Shown here: positions 8,742 to 17,097 of the stretch, one piece after another | How the letters are laid out: each line of letters opens with the position of its first letter | Numbering within the stretch: the first letter of the stretch is position 1 | Source: an uncultured Pelagibacteraceae bacterium | GTDB lineage: Bacteria; Pseudomonadota; Alphaproteobacteria; Pelagibacterales; Pelagibacteraceae | Length of the DNA: 64,000 bases | Reading direction: 5' to 3' | Assembly: GCA_902559395.1 (NCBI GenBank) | Contig: CACEHR010000001.1 | Span: forward strand, 248,001-312,000 | Made by a program: the position numbers and the translations under genes | Notes under the pieces: model-generated | Databases searched by the model: none | What the model was told of the DNA's origin: nothing | What the model saw: the letters and a program-made list of their open reading frames with translations, nothing else

Positions 8742-9719
8742 ATGCAATTAAAAATAGAAAAAGGAACTTTCACAAATCATTCACTTGAAGATATAGCGAT
8801 TGCATTAAAAAAAGGACTTTCAGAAAATTTTAAAAATGTTGAAGCAGAAGTTGTAGATTGTCCTAATCTTCGTGAATGGGATTGTCCATCTGAAGGAATA
8901 AGCGGCAACCAAAAAATCATAGATGTTGGTGGAGAGCCATACATGCATGATCCTAATTTTATTGGTGCAGAATTTGATTACGAAGAAATTTCAAAAATGA
9001 TCGGATCAGAAAAATCTTATGCTTTAGGTGCAGGATCTGGTGCAATGTCGTGTTTGGATGGTCACTGTGGTGAATTAGTAATTAATGAAAATTTAGTTAC
9101 TGATGAGTCTAGATCTATAATTGCAAGAGTAAGTCCTGATAAAAAATGTATTGTTGAAAAATATAGCGCAAGAAAACATGGTGGACTTGGAAACATTTAT
9201 TATACTGATGGTAAACAAGGAAAAGTAATTAAAATAAAAATCAAAGGAAGATCAGGAGATCAAGGTTCATTACCACAAGCAATGAGGTCTTCATTGTCAA
9301 ATAATTTAAATCTTAAAGCAAATGAACAGATTGCTCTTGCTGGTGTATTTAGAATTCTAGAGGGAAAAGTAAGATCTCATGTTCAACCAGATTATAAAGA
9401 TATCAAGCATGAATACTATGATCCAAAACAAATGAAATGTGTAAAAGATTTTCTTCAATTTTATGAACCTGTTGGTCCAAAGTTACAGTGTTATACAGTT
9501 CTTTGGACTGGAGATCCTACTGGAGGGGAATTAAATTTAAGAGAGTCTGGTGAACATACTCACTTTCATTCTTATGAACATGATAAAGACGCTGGACACT
9601 ATCATTTTGATGTAACGCCTGAAGAAATAGAATATGAAGGTTATTTTAATACTGCTACTGAGGTACATAGAGTAAATAACATTTATAAAGAACTATTAAG
9701 TAAAAATAGTATTGAATAG
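8742..9719 (+). CDS. C11orf54-like protein (DUF1907), putative zinc ester hydrolase
   Basis: A 325-residue protein resembling human C11orf54 (PTD012), a zinc protein with reported esterase activity. The zinc-binding histidine cluster is conserved: EHTHFHSYEHD followed by AGHYHFDVTPEEIEYEGYF. The N-terminal half also matches the family in NLREWDCPSEGISGN and in the GAGSGAMSCLDGHCGE region. Its physiological substrate is not established. The gene is divergent from the PanE-like gene and runs toward a MarR-like regulator and a PanB-like protein. A link with these is inferred from position only. Confidence 0.82.
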   Translation: MQLKIEKGTFTNHSLEDIAIALKKGLSENFKNVEAEVVDCPNLREWDCPSEGISGNQKIIDVGGEPYMHDPNFIGAEFDYEEISKMIGSEKSYALGAGSGAMSCLDGHCGELVINENLVTDESRSIIARVSPDKKCIVEKYSARKHGGLGNIYYTDGKQGKVIKIKIKGRSGDQGSLPQAMRSSLSNNLNLKANEQIALAGVFRILEGKVRSHVQPDYKDIKHEYYDPKQMKCVKDFLQFYEPVGPKLQCYTVLWTGDPTGGELNLRESGEHTHFHSYEHDKDAGHYHFDVTPEEIEYEGYFNTATEVHRVNNIYKELLSKNSIE

Positions 9720-9747
9720 AAAACTCAATGAGTTTAAATTTATTTAA

Positions 9748-10164
9748 ATGAAAAGACAGTTCAAGTATCCTAAGCATTTCGAAGAACAAAAAAAAATTCC
9801 AAAACTTACTCAAAAAAGAATTCAATTAGCAGAAATATCACTTGGAGATTTTGAAGGAAGATTAGCTAACGAGTTATTGAATTGGTTTTCTTTAACCCCA
9901 CAACATTGGATAATGTTGCATATGGTGATGCTTGCTTATTACAAAAATAAATCAATTACAAAAAATCAATTACTTAAAGTGATAGAGAAATCATATTTAA
10001 CCTCAAACGTTTATATCGATACAGCAATTAAAAAAGGATATTTTAGAATTATAAGAAATGAGCGAGATAAAAGATCTATATTTATATTACCTTCAGTAAT
10101 TACCATTAAAACTTTTGAGGAATTTATTGATAGGAGAGATATTCTTTATAAAGGTGTTAAATAA
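9748..10164 (+). CDS. MarR-like winged-helix protein
   Basis: A 138-residue basic protein whose composition and layout fit a MarR-type winged helix. A helix bundle (residues about 25-70, NELLNWFSLTPQHWIML) is followed by a recognition-helix-like stretch (LLKVIEKSYLTSNVYIDTA) and a wing with charged residues (GYFRIIRNERDKRSIFIL, about 103-120). It would bind DNA as a dimer. Its stop codon overlaps the ATG of the PanB-like gene (TAATG), so the two are translationally coupled. It may control this locus. No known effector can be assigned. The fold call is moderate. Confidence 0.65.
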   Translation: MKRQFKYPKHFEEQKKIPKLTQKRIQLAEISLGDFEGRLANELLNWFSLTPQHWIMLHMVMLAYYKNKSITKNQLLKVIEKSYLTSNVYIDTAIKKGYFRIIRNERDKRSIFILPSVITIKTFEEFIDRRDILYKGVK

Positions 10165-10979
10165 TGAAGAATATCTATACTTGGGCTGCTAAACCGGCAA
10201 AACGAACTTTGACTGTTGGGGATTTAAAAGCAGCAAAAGGAAAAAAAAAATTTACACAAGTTACAGCGAATAGTGTTGAAGAAGCCGACGCAGCTGAAAA
10301 GGCAGGATTTGATATGATTATATCAAATGCAAAAAATGTAATTCCTGTGAGAGAAGGTTCAAAAAATTTATTTTTAACAGCTGCTTTAGTTTTAAATGAG
10401 TTTGTAACTGCAGAGGATATTATGCGTGGTGCTTTTAAAGCATTGGAGAATGGTGCGGATGCAGTTATGACACCAAGAAGTATGGATATAGTTGAAATGC
10501 TGGCTAAAGAAGATGTTCCGGTAATGGGGCATTTAGGTTTAGTTCCAAGAAAATCTACTTGGATTGGTGGCTTAAGAGCTGTGGGTAAAACTTCTGATGA
10601 AGCATACGAGCTTTTTCAAAAGTTTAAAAGATTAGAAGATGCAGGTGCTTTTTCAGCTGAGTGTGAAGTAATACCTGAAAATGTAATGGGTGAAATTTCA
10701 AAACGTACAGATATAGTTACAGTTTCATTAGGCTCAGGTAAAAACGCTGATGTAATGTATTTATTTATGGAAGATATCTGTGGCGATTCAGAAAATCCCC
10801 CAAGACATTCAAAAGCATATGGAAATTTATTGAGACTTAGAAATGAAATAAAACTAGAAAGAGTAAAAGCTCTTAAGGCTTTTAAAAAAGATTCAATAAA
10901 TGGAAAATTTCCAGGAAAAAAACAATCTTCAAATTTAGAAAAAAAACAATTTGAGGAATTTTTAGACCAACTTGATTAG
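10164..10979 (+). CDS. PanB-like protein (ketopantoate hydroxymethyltransferase fold) lacking metal ligands
   Basis: A 271-residue protein of the PanB superfamily, a TIM-barrel class that adds hydroxymethyl groups to 2-oxoacids. The matches are VPVMGHLGLVPRKSTWIGG (residues about 118-136) and AGAFSAECEVIPENV, which keeps the catalytic glutamate. By hand alignment to E. coli PanB, the two magnesium aspartates and the magnesium glutamate are replaced: Asp45 by Asn, Asp84 by Ala and Glu114 by Pro. The substrate lysine 112 is also lost. It is therefore unlikely to make ketopantoate. It is coupled to a MarR-like gene and is convergent, with a 4-base overlap, with an HpaI-type aldolase. A changed aldolase or lyase role is possible. 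Confidence 0.75.
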   Translation: MKNIYTWAAKPAKRTLTVGDLKAAKGKKKFTQVTANSVEEADAAEKAGFDMIISNAKNVIPVREGSKNLFLTAALVLNEFVTAEDIMRGAFKALENGADAVMTPRSMDIVEMLAKEDVPVMGHLGLVPRKSTWIGGLRAVGKTSDEAYELFQKFKRLEDAGAFSAECEVIPENVMGEISKRTDIVTVSLGSGKNADVMYLFMEDICGDSENPPRHSKAYGNLLRLRNEIKLERVKALKAFKKDSINGKFPGKKQSSNLEKKQFEEFLDQLD

Positions 10980-11770
10980 TAAGTAGAGTTGTCGTCTTTT
11001 TTTGATAAAGAACCCTTCATTTTATCTACTGTGGCTTTAGCGCCAGCACTTAAAGCTCTTAAATCAGATGCTATAGTTACAAAATCAAAACCTTTTTCGA
11101 TCATCTTAGTAGCATATTCTGTAGTACCATTATGAATTCCTGCAAAAATATTATTTTTTTTAGCATGTTCTAGAATTCTTAAAATTTCAGAATAAGCTTT
11201 TGTAGACTCAGACCTATCAAAACCAGGTTTTTCACCTATTGCTAAACTTAAATCTGCTGGACCAATATAAATACCATCAACACCTGGTGTAGACATTATC
11301 TCATCAAGATTTTCTAAAGACTCTTTTGTTTCTATCATTGCTAATTTTAGTATTTCTTCATTAGCGTGATCTGCATAATCAGCTCCACCATAAATTAAAC
11401 CTCTAATAGGACCAAAACTTCTGTAACCATCAGGTGGATACATGCAAGCTTGAACAAAATTTTCTGCCTCTTTTTTATTACTTACCATAGGACAAACAAT
11501 TCCGTAACATCCAGCATCTAAAATTTTCATAATTTGACCTGGTTCGTTCCAATTAACTCTAGCTAAAGGAGTTACATCTGTTGTTGATATTGTCTGAAGC
11601 ATGGGAAGCGCATTACTGTAGTCAACTAAACCATGTTGCATATCAATAGTTAAAGAATCCCAACCTTGATGAGCCATTGCTTCTACAGAGGCTGTACTTG
11701 GAATCGCACACCAGCCGTTAATAACAGGCTTACCTTCCTTCATCATTTGTTTGATTTTATTTTTTCTCAT
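10976..11770 (-). CDS. HpcH/HpaI-family 2-oxoacid aldolase
   Basis: A 264-residue class II aldolase related to 4-hydroxy-2-oxoheptanedioate and 2-keto-3-deoxy-L-rhamnonate aldolases. It would cleave a 4-hydroxy-2-oxoacid to pyruvate plus an aldehyde using a divalent metal. Family segments are DSLTIDMQHGLVDY (residues about 36-49) with the catalytic histidine, LARVNWNEPGQIMKILDAG, the metal-binding glutamate in AMIETKESLEN, and GIYIGPADLSLAIG. It is followed upstream by an aldehyde dehydrogenase on the same strand (3-base gap). The aldehyde it releases may be oxidised there, a common pairing in sugar-acid catabolism. Confidence 0.88.
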   Translation of the reverse strand: MRKNKIKQMMKEGKPVINGWCAIPSTASVEAMAHQGWDSLTIDMQHGLVDYSNALPMLQTISTTDVTPLARVNWNEPGQIMKILDAGCYGIVCPMVSNKKEAENFVQACMYPPDGYRSFGPIRGLIYGGADYADHANEEILKLAMIETKESLENLDEIMSTPGVDGIYIGPADLSLAIGEKPGFDRSESTKAYSEILRILEHAKKNNIFAGIHNGTTEYATKMIEKGFDFVTIASDLRALSAGAKATVDKMKGSLSKKDDNSTY

Positions 11771-11773
11771 TTT

Positions 11774-13216
11774 TTAGATTTTTAATCCCATGTGAGTGTA
11801 TTTCACATTTAGATAATCTTTTATCGCCCCTGAACCACCTTCACGACCATAACCAGTTTGTTTTATTCCTCCAAAAGGTGCCTCAGCTATAGCAACAACT
11901 CCAGTATTCACTGCAACACAACCAGACTCTAATTTTTCAGATCCAATGTGAGCTTTATCCATAGAGTTAGTGTATAAATAACTACATAATCCTAAGTCAT
12001 TATCATTTGCTCTTTCAATTACTTCATCAAAAGTTTTAAAAGTTAAAATTGGAACTAGTGGACCGAAAGGCTCTTCTCTCATAATTGTAAAATTATCTTT
12101 AACATCATCAAAGACTGTTGGTTCATAATAATATCCCTTGTTGAATCCAGAAGGTCTTTGTCCACCCATTAATACTTTTGCTCCTTCTTTTTTAGTAGTT
12201 TCAACTAGTTTTTCTATTTCTTCCAATCTTTTAGCGGTAGTTAAAGGTCCAAGATCCACACCTTCGTCCATACCGTTTCCAATTTTTAATTTTTTTGCCC
12301 TTTCAATAAAAGCATTAACAAAATCCTCTTTTCTGTTTTCTTGGATATAAAATCTATTAGGTGAAATACAGACTTGACCGTTATTCCTAAATTTACCAGT
12401 TATTGCTATATCAGCTACTTTGTTCATATCTACATCTTCACATACAATAAAAGGAGAGTGTCCGCTTAGCTCCATAGTAACTCTTTGGACTTTATCAGCT
12501 GCTTTTTTTAAAATAATTTTACCAACTCTAGTTGATCCAGTAACTGAAACTTTTTTAATTATATCAGACTCCATTAATTCATTTGATATTTCAGCAGGAT
12601 CACCTGACAAAAGACTAACAACACCATCAGGTACTCCAGCTTCTTTACAAATGTTTACTAATTCCATTACAGCACCAGGAGTAATTACGTCTGGCTTACA
12701 AATTACAGAACATCCTGCAGCTAGGGCAGTAGAAATTTTTCTAGAGGCTAAAACTATTGGAAAATTCCAAGGAACTAAAGCTGCAACAACTCCTACAGGT
12801 TGATAATAAACATGAACTCTAGTATCTGGAAATCTACTTTGTTGTGTTTGTCCATAAATTCTTTTTGTTTCTTCAGCATTCCACTCAAAAATATCAGCTC
12901 CACCACCAACTTCACCAACTGCTTCTGCAAGAGGCTTTCCAACTTCAAGAGTTAACCATTTTGCTATAACATCTTTTTTTTCTCTCATCATGTCTGCAAT
13001 TTTTCTAAGCACGTAAGCTCTTTGCCATGGCGCAGTGTTTTTCCAAACTTCCAAACCTTTTTCTGCAGACTTTAATGCTTTTTGTACTTCAATAGATGAA
13101 GCTTTTGATGCTTTTCCAATTACTTCTTCTGTTGCAGGGTTGATTACGTCGTAAGTTTCTTTTTTTTCAGCTTGTTGCCATTTACCGTCAATGAATTGTC
13201 CAAATTTTTCGTACAT
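11774..13216 (-). CDS. NAD(P)-dependent aldehyde dehydrogenase
   Basis: A full-length 480-residue aldehyde dehydrogenase. The signature elements are VPWNFPIVLASRK, the general base in MELSGHSPFIV (about Glu250) and the nucleophile in RNNGQVCISPNRF (about Cys284). REEPFGPLVPIL and PFGGIKQTGYGREGG follow near the C-terminus. The sequence is closest in style to succinate-semialdehyde, lactaldehyde or glycolaldehyde dehydrogenases. It is the first gene of a two-gene unit with the HpaI-type aldolase and is divergent from iolD. Its substrate is probably the aldehyde product of the adjoining aldolase. This is inferred, not shown. Confidence 0.9.
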   Translation of the reverse strand: MYEKFGQFIDGKWQQAEKKETYDVINPATEEVIGKASKASSIEVQKALKSAEKGLEVWKNTAPWQRAYVLRKIADMMREKKDVIAKWLTLEVGKPLAEAVGEVGGGADIFEWNAEETKRIYGQTQQSRFPDTRVHVYYQPVGVVAALVPWNFPIVLASRKISTALAAGCSVICKPDVITPGAVMELVNICKEAGVPDGVVSLLSGDPAEISNELMESDIIKKVSVTGSTRVGKIILKKAADKVQRVTMELSGHSPFIVCEDVDMNKVADIAITGKFRNNGQVCISPNRFYIQENRKEDFVNAFIERAKKLKIGNGMDEGVDLGPLTTAKRLEEIEKLVETTKKEGAKVLMGGQRPSGFNKGYYYEPTVFDDVKDNFTIMREEPFGPLVPILTFKTFDEVIERANDNDLGLCSYLYTNSMDKAHIGSEKLESGCVAVNTGVVAIAEAPFGGIKQTGYGREGGSGAIKDYLNVKYTHMGLKI

Positions 13217-13308
13217 AGAATTTATTTTTAAGTTTACTTAATTAGGTTTTTTAATTTATAAATAGAATTATATATAAACATTATACATATTAAAAGATAA
13301 ACATATTT

Positions 13309-15153
13309 ATGAAAAAAATTACCCTCACATGTGCTCATGCGATAGTTAAATATTTAATTGCTCAGAAAATATTAATTAACGGTAAAAAAGAACCTTTATT
13401 TCCAGGTGTCTTCGGAATTTTTGGACATGGAAATGTAGCTTGCTTAGGTCAAGCACTAGAGGAAAATCAAAAAGAACTTCCAACATATAGAGGGCATCAC
13501 GAACAAAATATGGCACTTACAGGAATTGGCTATGCTAGAGCTAAAAGAAGACAACAAATTTTTGTAGCAACATCTTCTGTAGGACCTGGGGCAACAAATA
13601 TGGTGACAGCTGCTGCAGTTGCTATGAGTAACAGGTTGCCAATTTTATTTTTACCTGGAGACACTTATGCAAATAGAATGCCAGATCCAGTATTGCAACA
13701 AGTTGAGCATTTTAACAACCCAGGAATAACAGCTAACGATGCATTTAAACCAGTTACAAGATATTTTGATCGAATAACCAGACCAGAGCAGATTATTCAA
13801 TCATTCCCAGCAGCCGTTCAAACAATGTTAGATCCTGCAGATTGTGGTCCTGCATGTATCGCTTTAAGTCAAGATATACAAGGTCAAACTTTTGATTACC
13901 CTGAAGAATTTTTTAAAGAAAGAGTTCACGCGATTAGAAGACCAAGACCGGATGAATTTCAAATTAAAGAGGCAGCAGAAAAAATTAAGTCATCTAAAAA
14001 TCCAATTATAATTTCAGGTGGTGGAGTTTTTTACTCAGATGCAATGGATGAGTTAAGTCAATTTGCAATTAAACACAACATACCAGTTACTCAAACTGTA
14101 ATGGGATATTCTACAATGAAAAGAGATCATTCTCATTTTGCAGGCCAGATTGGCGGTTTAGGTGGAAAAAATACAAATACATTAGCAAAAGAAACAGATT
14201 TAGCAATTGCAGTTGGAACGAAACTTGCAGATTTTACAACTGGTTCATGGGCAAATTTTGAAAACGAAAATTTTAAACTAGTTTCAATAAATGTATCAAG
14301 ATTTGATGCTAACAAACATTTAGCGCAAGCGGTCATTGGAGATGCTAAAGTTTCATTAACTGAACTTTCACAAGCGTTAGGTAGTTGGAAAGCTGGAGAA
14401 GAATGGAATAAAAAATCTCAAACTGAACTCAAATCTTGGAATGAACATATAGACAAAGAGAGTGCGCCAACAAATCAAGAAGTTCCAAGTTATGTTCAGG
14501 TAATTGGTGCAATTTACAGAAACTCTGACCCAACAGATATTGCTGTTACTGCAGCAGGAGGTTTAGTTGGTGAAGTTGTTCAAGTTTGGAGACCGAGAGA
14601 ACTAAATACTCATGAAACAGAGTGGGGGTTTAGTTGTATGAGTTATGAAATTTCTGGAGCGCTTGGAATAAAAATGGCTAATCCTGATAAAGAAGTAATT
14701 TCTTTTGTAGGAGATGGTTCTTATCTTCTAAATAACACAGATATTTATTCGTCAGTTATTACAAAAAATAAATTAATAATTATAGTTTGTGATAATGGAG
14801 GGTTTGCAGTTATCAATCGACTTCAATTGTTTAAAGGTGGAAAAGAATATAACAACTTATTAAAGAGCTCTAATACTCCTGGACTAGTTGATGTTGATTT
14901 TGCAAAACATGCAGAAAGTATGGGAGCTAAATCTGAACATGTTAATTCCATTTCAGATCTTGAAGCTGCATTTAAGAGAGCAAAAGCATCCGATGTAACA
15001 TACGTTATTTCAATAAAAACTCATGCTTATAAATGGGTTGAGGGATCAGCTTTTTGGGATAGCCCTACACTAGAAATTCCGACAACTAAAGAGAATGAAG
15101 AAGCTTTAAAACTTTATAAAGAAGGAAAAGGCAAACAAAGACAAGGTGTATAA
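13309..15153 (+). CDS. iolD: IolD-like 3D-(3,5/4)-trihydroxycyclohexane-1,2-dione hydrolase
   Basis: A 614-residue thiamin-diphosphate enzyme that in myo-inositol catabolism opens the ring of trihydroxycyclohexanedione to 5-deoxyglucuronate. The ThDP glutamate is in YRGHHEQNMALTG (Glu65). The cofactor motif begins with GDGSYLLNN (about residue 468) and ends with CDNGGF. The long N-terminus and segments such as SVGPGATNMVTAAAVA separate it from acetolactate synthase. The next genes, 6 and 18 bases away, are a Gfo/Idh oxidoreductase and an SDR, which fits inositol-type polyol breakdown. IolB, IolC and IolE were not seen in the window. The enzyme may act on a related cyclic polyol or ketone. Confidence 0.88.
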   Translation: MKKITLTCAHAIVKYLIAQKILINGKKEPLFPGVFGIFGHGNVACLGQALEENQKELPTYRGHHEQNMALTGIGYARAKRRQQIFVATSSVGPGATNMVTAAAVAMSNRLPILFLPGDTYANRMPDPVLQQVEHFNNPGITANDAFKPVTRYFDRITRPEQIIQSFPAAVQTMLDPADCGPACIALSQDIQGQTFDYPEEFFKERVHAIRRPRPDEFQIKEAAEKIKSSKNPIIISGGGVFYSDAMDELSQFAIKHNIPVTQTVMGYSTMKRDHSHFAGQIGGLGGKNTNTLAKETDLAIAVGTKLADFTTGSWANFENENFKLVSINVSRFDANKHLAQAVIGDAKVSLTELSQALGSWKAGEEWNKKSQTELKSWNEHIDKESAPTNQEVPSYVQVIGAIYRNSDPTDIAVTAAGGLVGEVVQVWRPRELNTHETEWGFSCMSYEISGALGIKMANPDKEVISFVGDGSYLLNNTDIYSSVITKNKLIIIVCDNGGFAVINRLQLFKGGKEYNNLLKSSNTPGLVDVDFAKHAESMGAKSEHVNSISDLEAAFKRAKASDVTYVISIKTHAYKWVEGSAFWDSPTLEIPTTKENEEALKLYKEGKGKQRQGV

Positions 15154-15159
15154 ACCTTT

Positions 15160-16317
15160 ATGAACAAAATTTTCAAAGTCGGTCTAATTGGCTGTGGTCA
15201 TATTTCAGAAACTTATTTTAGAGCTCAAGAATATTTTAATAATATTAGAATAGTTAAGTGTGCAGATATAAATATGGAAGCAGCTAAAAAGTGTGCAATT
15301 CATTATAATATTGAAGCTTTAACAGTAGAGGAACTACTAAAAGATAAAGAAATTGAAATAATTCTAAATCTGACGATCCCAGGAGCACATTACGAAGTTT
15401 CTAAAATGGCTCTAGAAAATGGAAAACATTCATACGCTGAAAAACCAATGGCAGTAAATTTTGAGGATGGAAAAAAATTACTTGAACTTGCTAAGGAAAA
15501 AAACCTTTATTTAGGAAATGCTCCAGATACATTTTTAGGTGGAGGAATTCAAAAAACTAGAGAGTTAATTGATAATGGTGTGATTGGTGATATTAAATTG
15601 GGAAATGCTATATTTGCATTTCCAGGAGTTCAATCCTACCACCCAAATCCAGAAAGTTGGTTTGCAGAAAATGAAGGAGGACCTGTTATTGATATGGGTC
15701 CATACTATTTAACTGCATTAGTGAATTTAATTGGACCAGCAAAACAAGTACAAGGAAGATGTACAAAAGTTTTTGAAGAAAGAGAAATCGGTATTGGTCC
15801 AAAAAAAGGTCAAAAATTTAAAGTTGAAACACCAACAACTTACTTGGCAACAATACAATTTGAAAATGATTGTATAATTCAAATAACTTTATCATTTGAT
15901 GTTGTTGCTCATCAAAGAAATCATATTGAGCTTTATGGAAACAAAGGATCAATAATTGTTCCTGATCCAAACATGTTTGGTGGATCTGCTTTTGTATCAG
16001 TCACAGCCGGAGGTAATTGGGGAGAGCACAAAACAGACATGATGCCTTTAGGCAAGATTAATATAAAGAGCCAAAGTTCTAGAGCAAATGAATCACCTAC
16101 AAATGCAAATTATAGAGGAGCTGGTTTATCAGAAATGGCTTATGCAATTGAAAATAGTTTACAGCATAGATGTAATGGAGAGTTATCTCTTCATGTTTTA
16201 GATATAATAGATTCTACCATGAGAGCCTCTCAAACTGGAATTCCTCAAGAAATAAAGACAACTTGCAAAAAACCAAAACCTTTTACTTTAGAAGAAATTA
16301 AAAAAATACTAAACTAA
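15160..16317 (+). CDS. Gfo/Idh/MocA oxidoreductase (inositol-dehydrogenase-like)
   Basis: A 385-residue NAD(P)-dependent dehydrogenase. The Rossmann motif is VGLIGCGHISETYF (residues 7-20), the lysine motif is AEKPMAVN (about 98), and the substrate-side motif is GGPVIDMGPYYLTAL (about 172). The histidine of the more usual DxGxHxxD segment reads MGPYYL, so the catalytic geometry may differ from IolG. It lies 6 bases after iolD and 18 bases before an SDR, almost certainly one operon. An inositol or inositol-derivative dehydrogenase is the best guess from context. Confidence 0.85.
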   Translation: MNKIFKVGLIGCGHISETYFRAQEYFNNIRIVKCADINMEAAKKCAIHYNIEALTVEELLKDKEIEIILNLTIPGAHYEVSKMALENGKHSYAEKPMAVNFEDGKKLLELAKEKNLYLGNAPDTFLGGGIQKTRELIDNGVIGDIKLGNAIFAFPGVQSYHPNPESWFAENEGGPVIDMGPYYLTALVNLIGPAKQVQGRCTKVFEEREIGIGPKKGQKFKVETPTTYLATIQFENDCIIQITLSFDVVAHQRNHIELYGNKGSIIVPDPNMFGGSAFVSVTAGGNWGEHKTDMMPLGKINIKSQSSRANESPTNANYRGAGLSEMAYAIENSLQHRCNGELSLHVLDIIDSTMRASQTGIPQEIKTTCKKPKPFTLEEIKKILN

Positions 16318-16335
16318 TCTTAAAGATTTATATTT

Positions 16336-17097
16336 ATGAAAGTTGAATATTTTGATTTAAGAGGAAAACGTGCATTAGTTTCCGGTGGAGCTTCAGGTAT
16401 AGGAGCGTCAATTGTCGAACACCTTTGTGAACAAGGAGTTGAAGTATATTTTTTTGATATTAATAAAAATGAAGCAAAAAAAACTATAAATAAAATTAAA
16501 AAGAAAAAATTTAAAACCCCTTCATTTTTAGAATGTAATATTAAAAATATTAAAAAATATAAATCATCAATTTTAAACATTATTAAAAAACAGGGTCCTA
16601 TTGACATTTTAGTTAATAATGCCTCTAACGACCAAAGACATAGTTTAGAGAAAATAACAGAAAAATATTGGGATGACAGAATGGCTATAAATTTAAAACA
16701 TTATTTGTTTGCAATACAATCAGTTAAAAAAAGCATGATAAAAAACAAAGGTGGATCAATAATAAATTTAGGTTCTGTTAGTTGGGTTAGGGGGGCAGTA
16801 ATGTTCCCAGCTTATAGTACTGCAAAGGCGGGAGTTCATGGATTGACTAGATCTTTAGCAAGAGATTTAGGAAAACATAATATAAGAATTAACTCAATTG
16901 CCCCTGGTTCAATCGCAACAGCTAGACAATCCAAATTATGGCTTAATCCAAAATTTAAAAAGGAAATATTAAAAAATCAGGCTTTAAAAAAACAATTACT
17001 ACCTGAAGATATTTCAAAAATGGTTTTATTCTTAGCATCAGATATTTCGTCAGGATGTACAAAACAAAACTTTACAGTGGACGCAGGATTAATTTAG
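16336..17097 (+). CDS. Short-chain dehydrogenase/reductase (SDR), sugar-type
   Basis: A 253-residue classical SDR. The NAD(P) site is VSGGASGIGASIVEHL. The NNAS motif reads LVNNASNDQRH, the catalytic serine region is INLGSVSW, and the active-site pair is YSTAKAG (Tyr, Lys). The acidic DI at the end of beta-2 (FFDINKN) favours NAD. A close paralogue lies at 27180-27941, with the same start pattern, the same unusual SND/AND after NNA, and the same ending SSGCTKQ. It closes the iolD operon and is convergent with the PdxA-like gene (4-base overlap). The substrate is probably a sugar or polyol. Confidence 0.88.
   Translation: MKVEYFDLRGKRALVSGGASGIGASIVEHLCEQGVEVYFFDINKNEAKKTINKIKKKKFKTPSFLECNIKNIKKYKSSILNIIKKQGPIDILVNNASNDQRHSLEKITEKYWDDRMAINLKHYLFAIQSVKKSMIKNKGGSIINLGSVSWVRGAVMFPAYSTAKAGVHGLTRSLARDLGKHNIRINSIAPGSIATARQSKLWLNPKFKKEILKNQALKKQLLPEDISKMVLFLASDISSGCTKQNFTVDAGLI

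Noticed and set aside
12420..12803. A 127-codon plus-strand frame inside the aldehyde dehydrogenase
   Set aside because: Antisense shadow of a well-conserved gene with catalytic motifs on the other strand.
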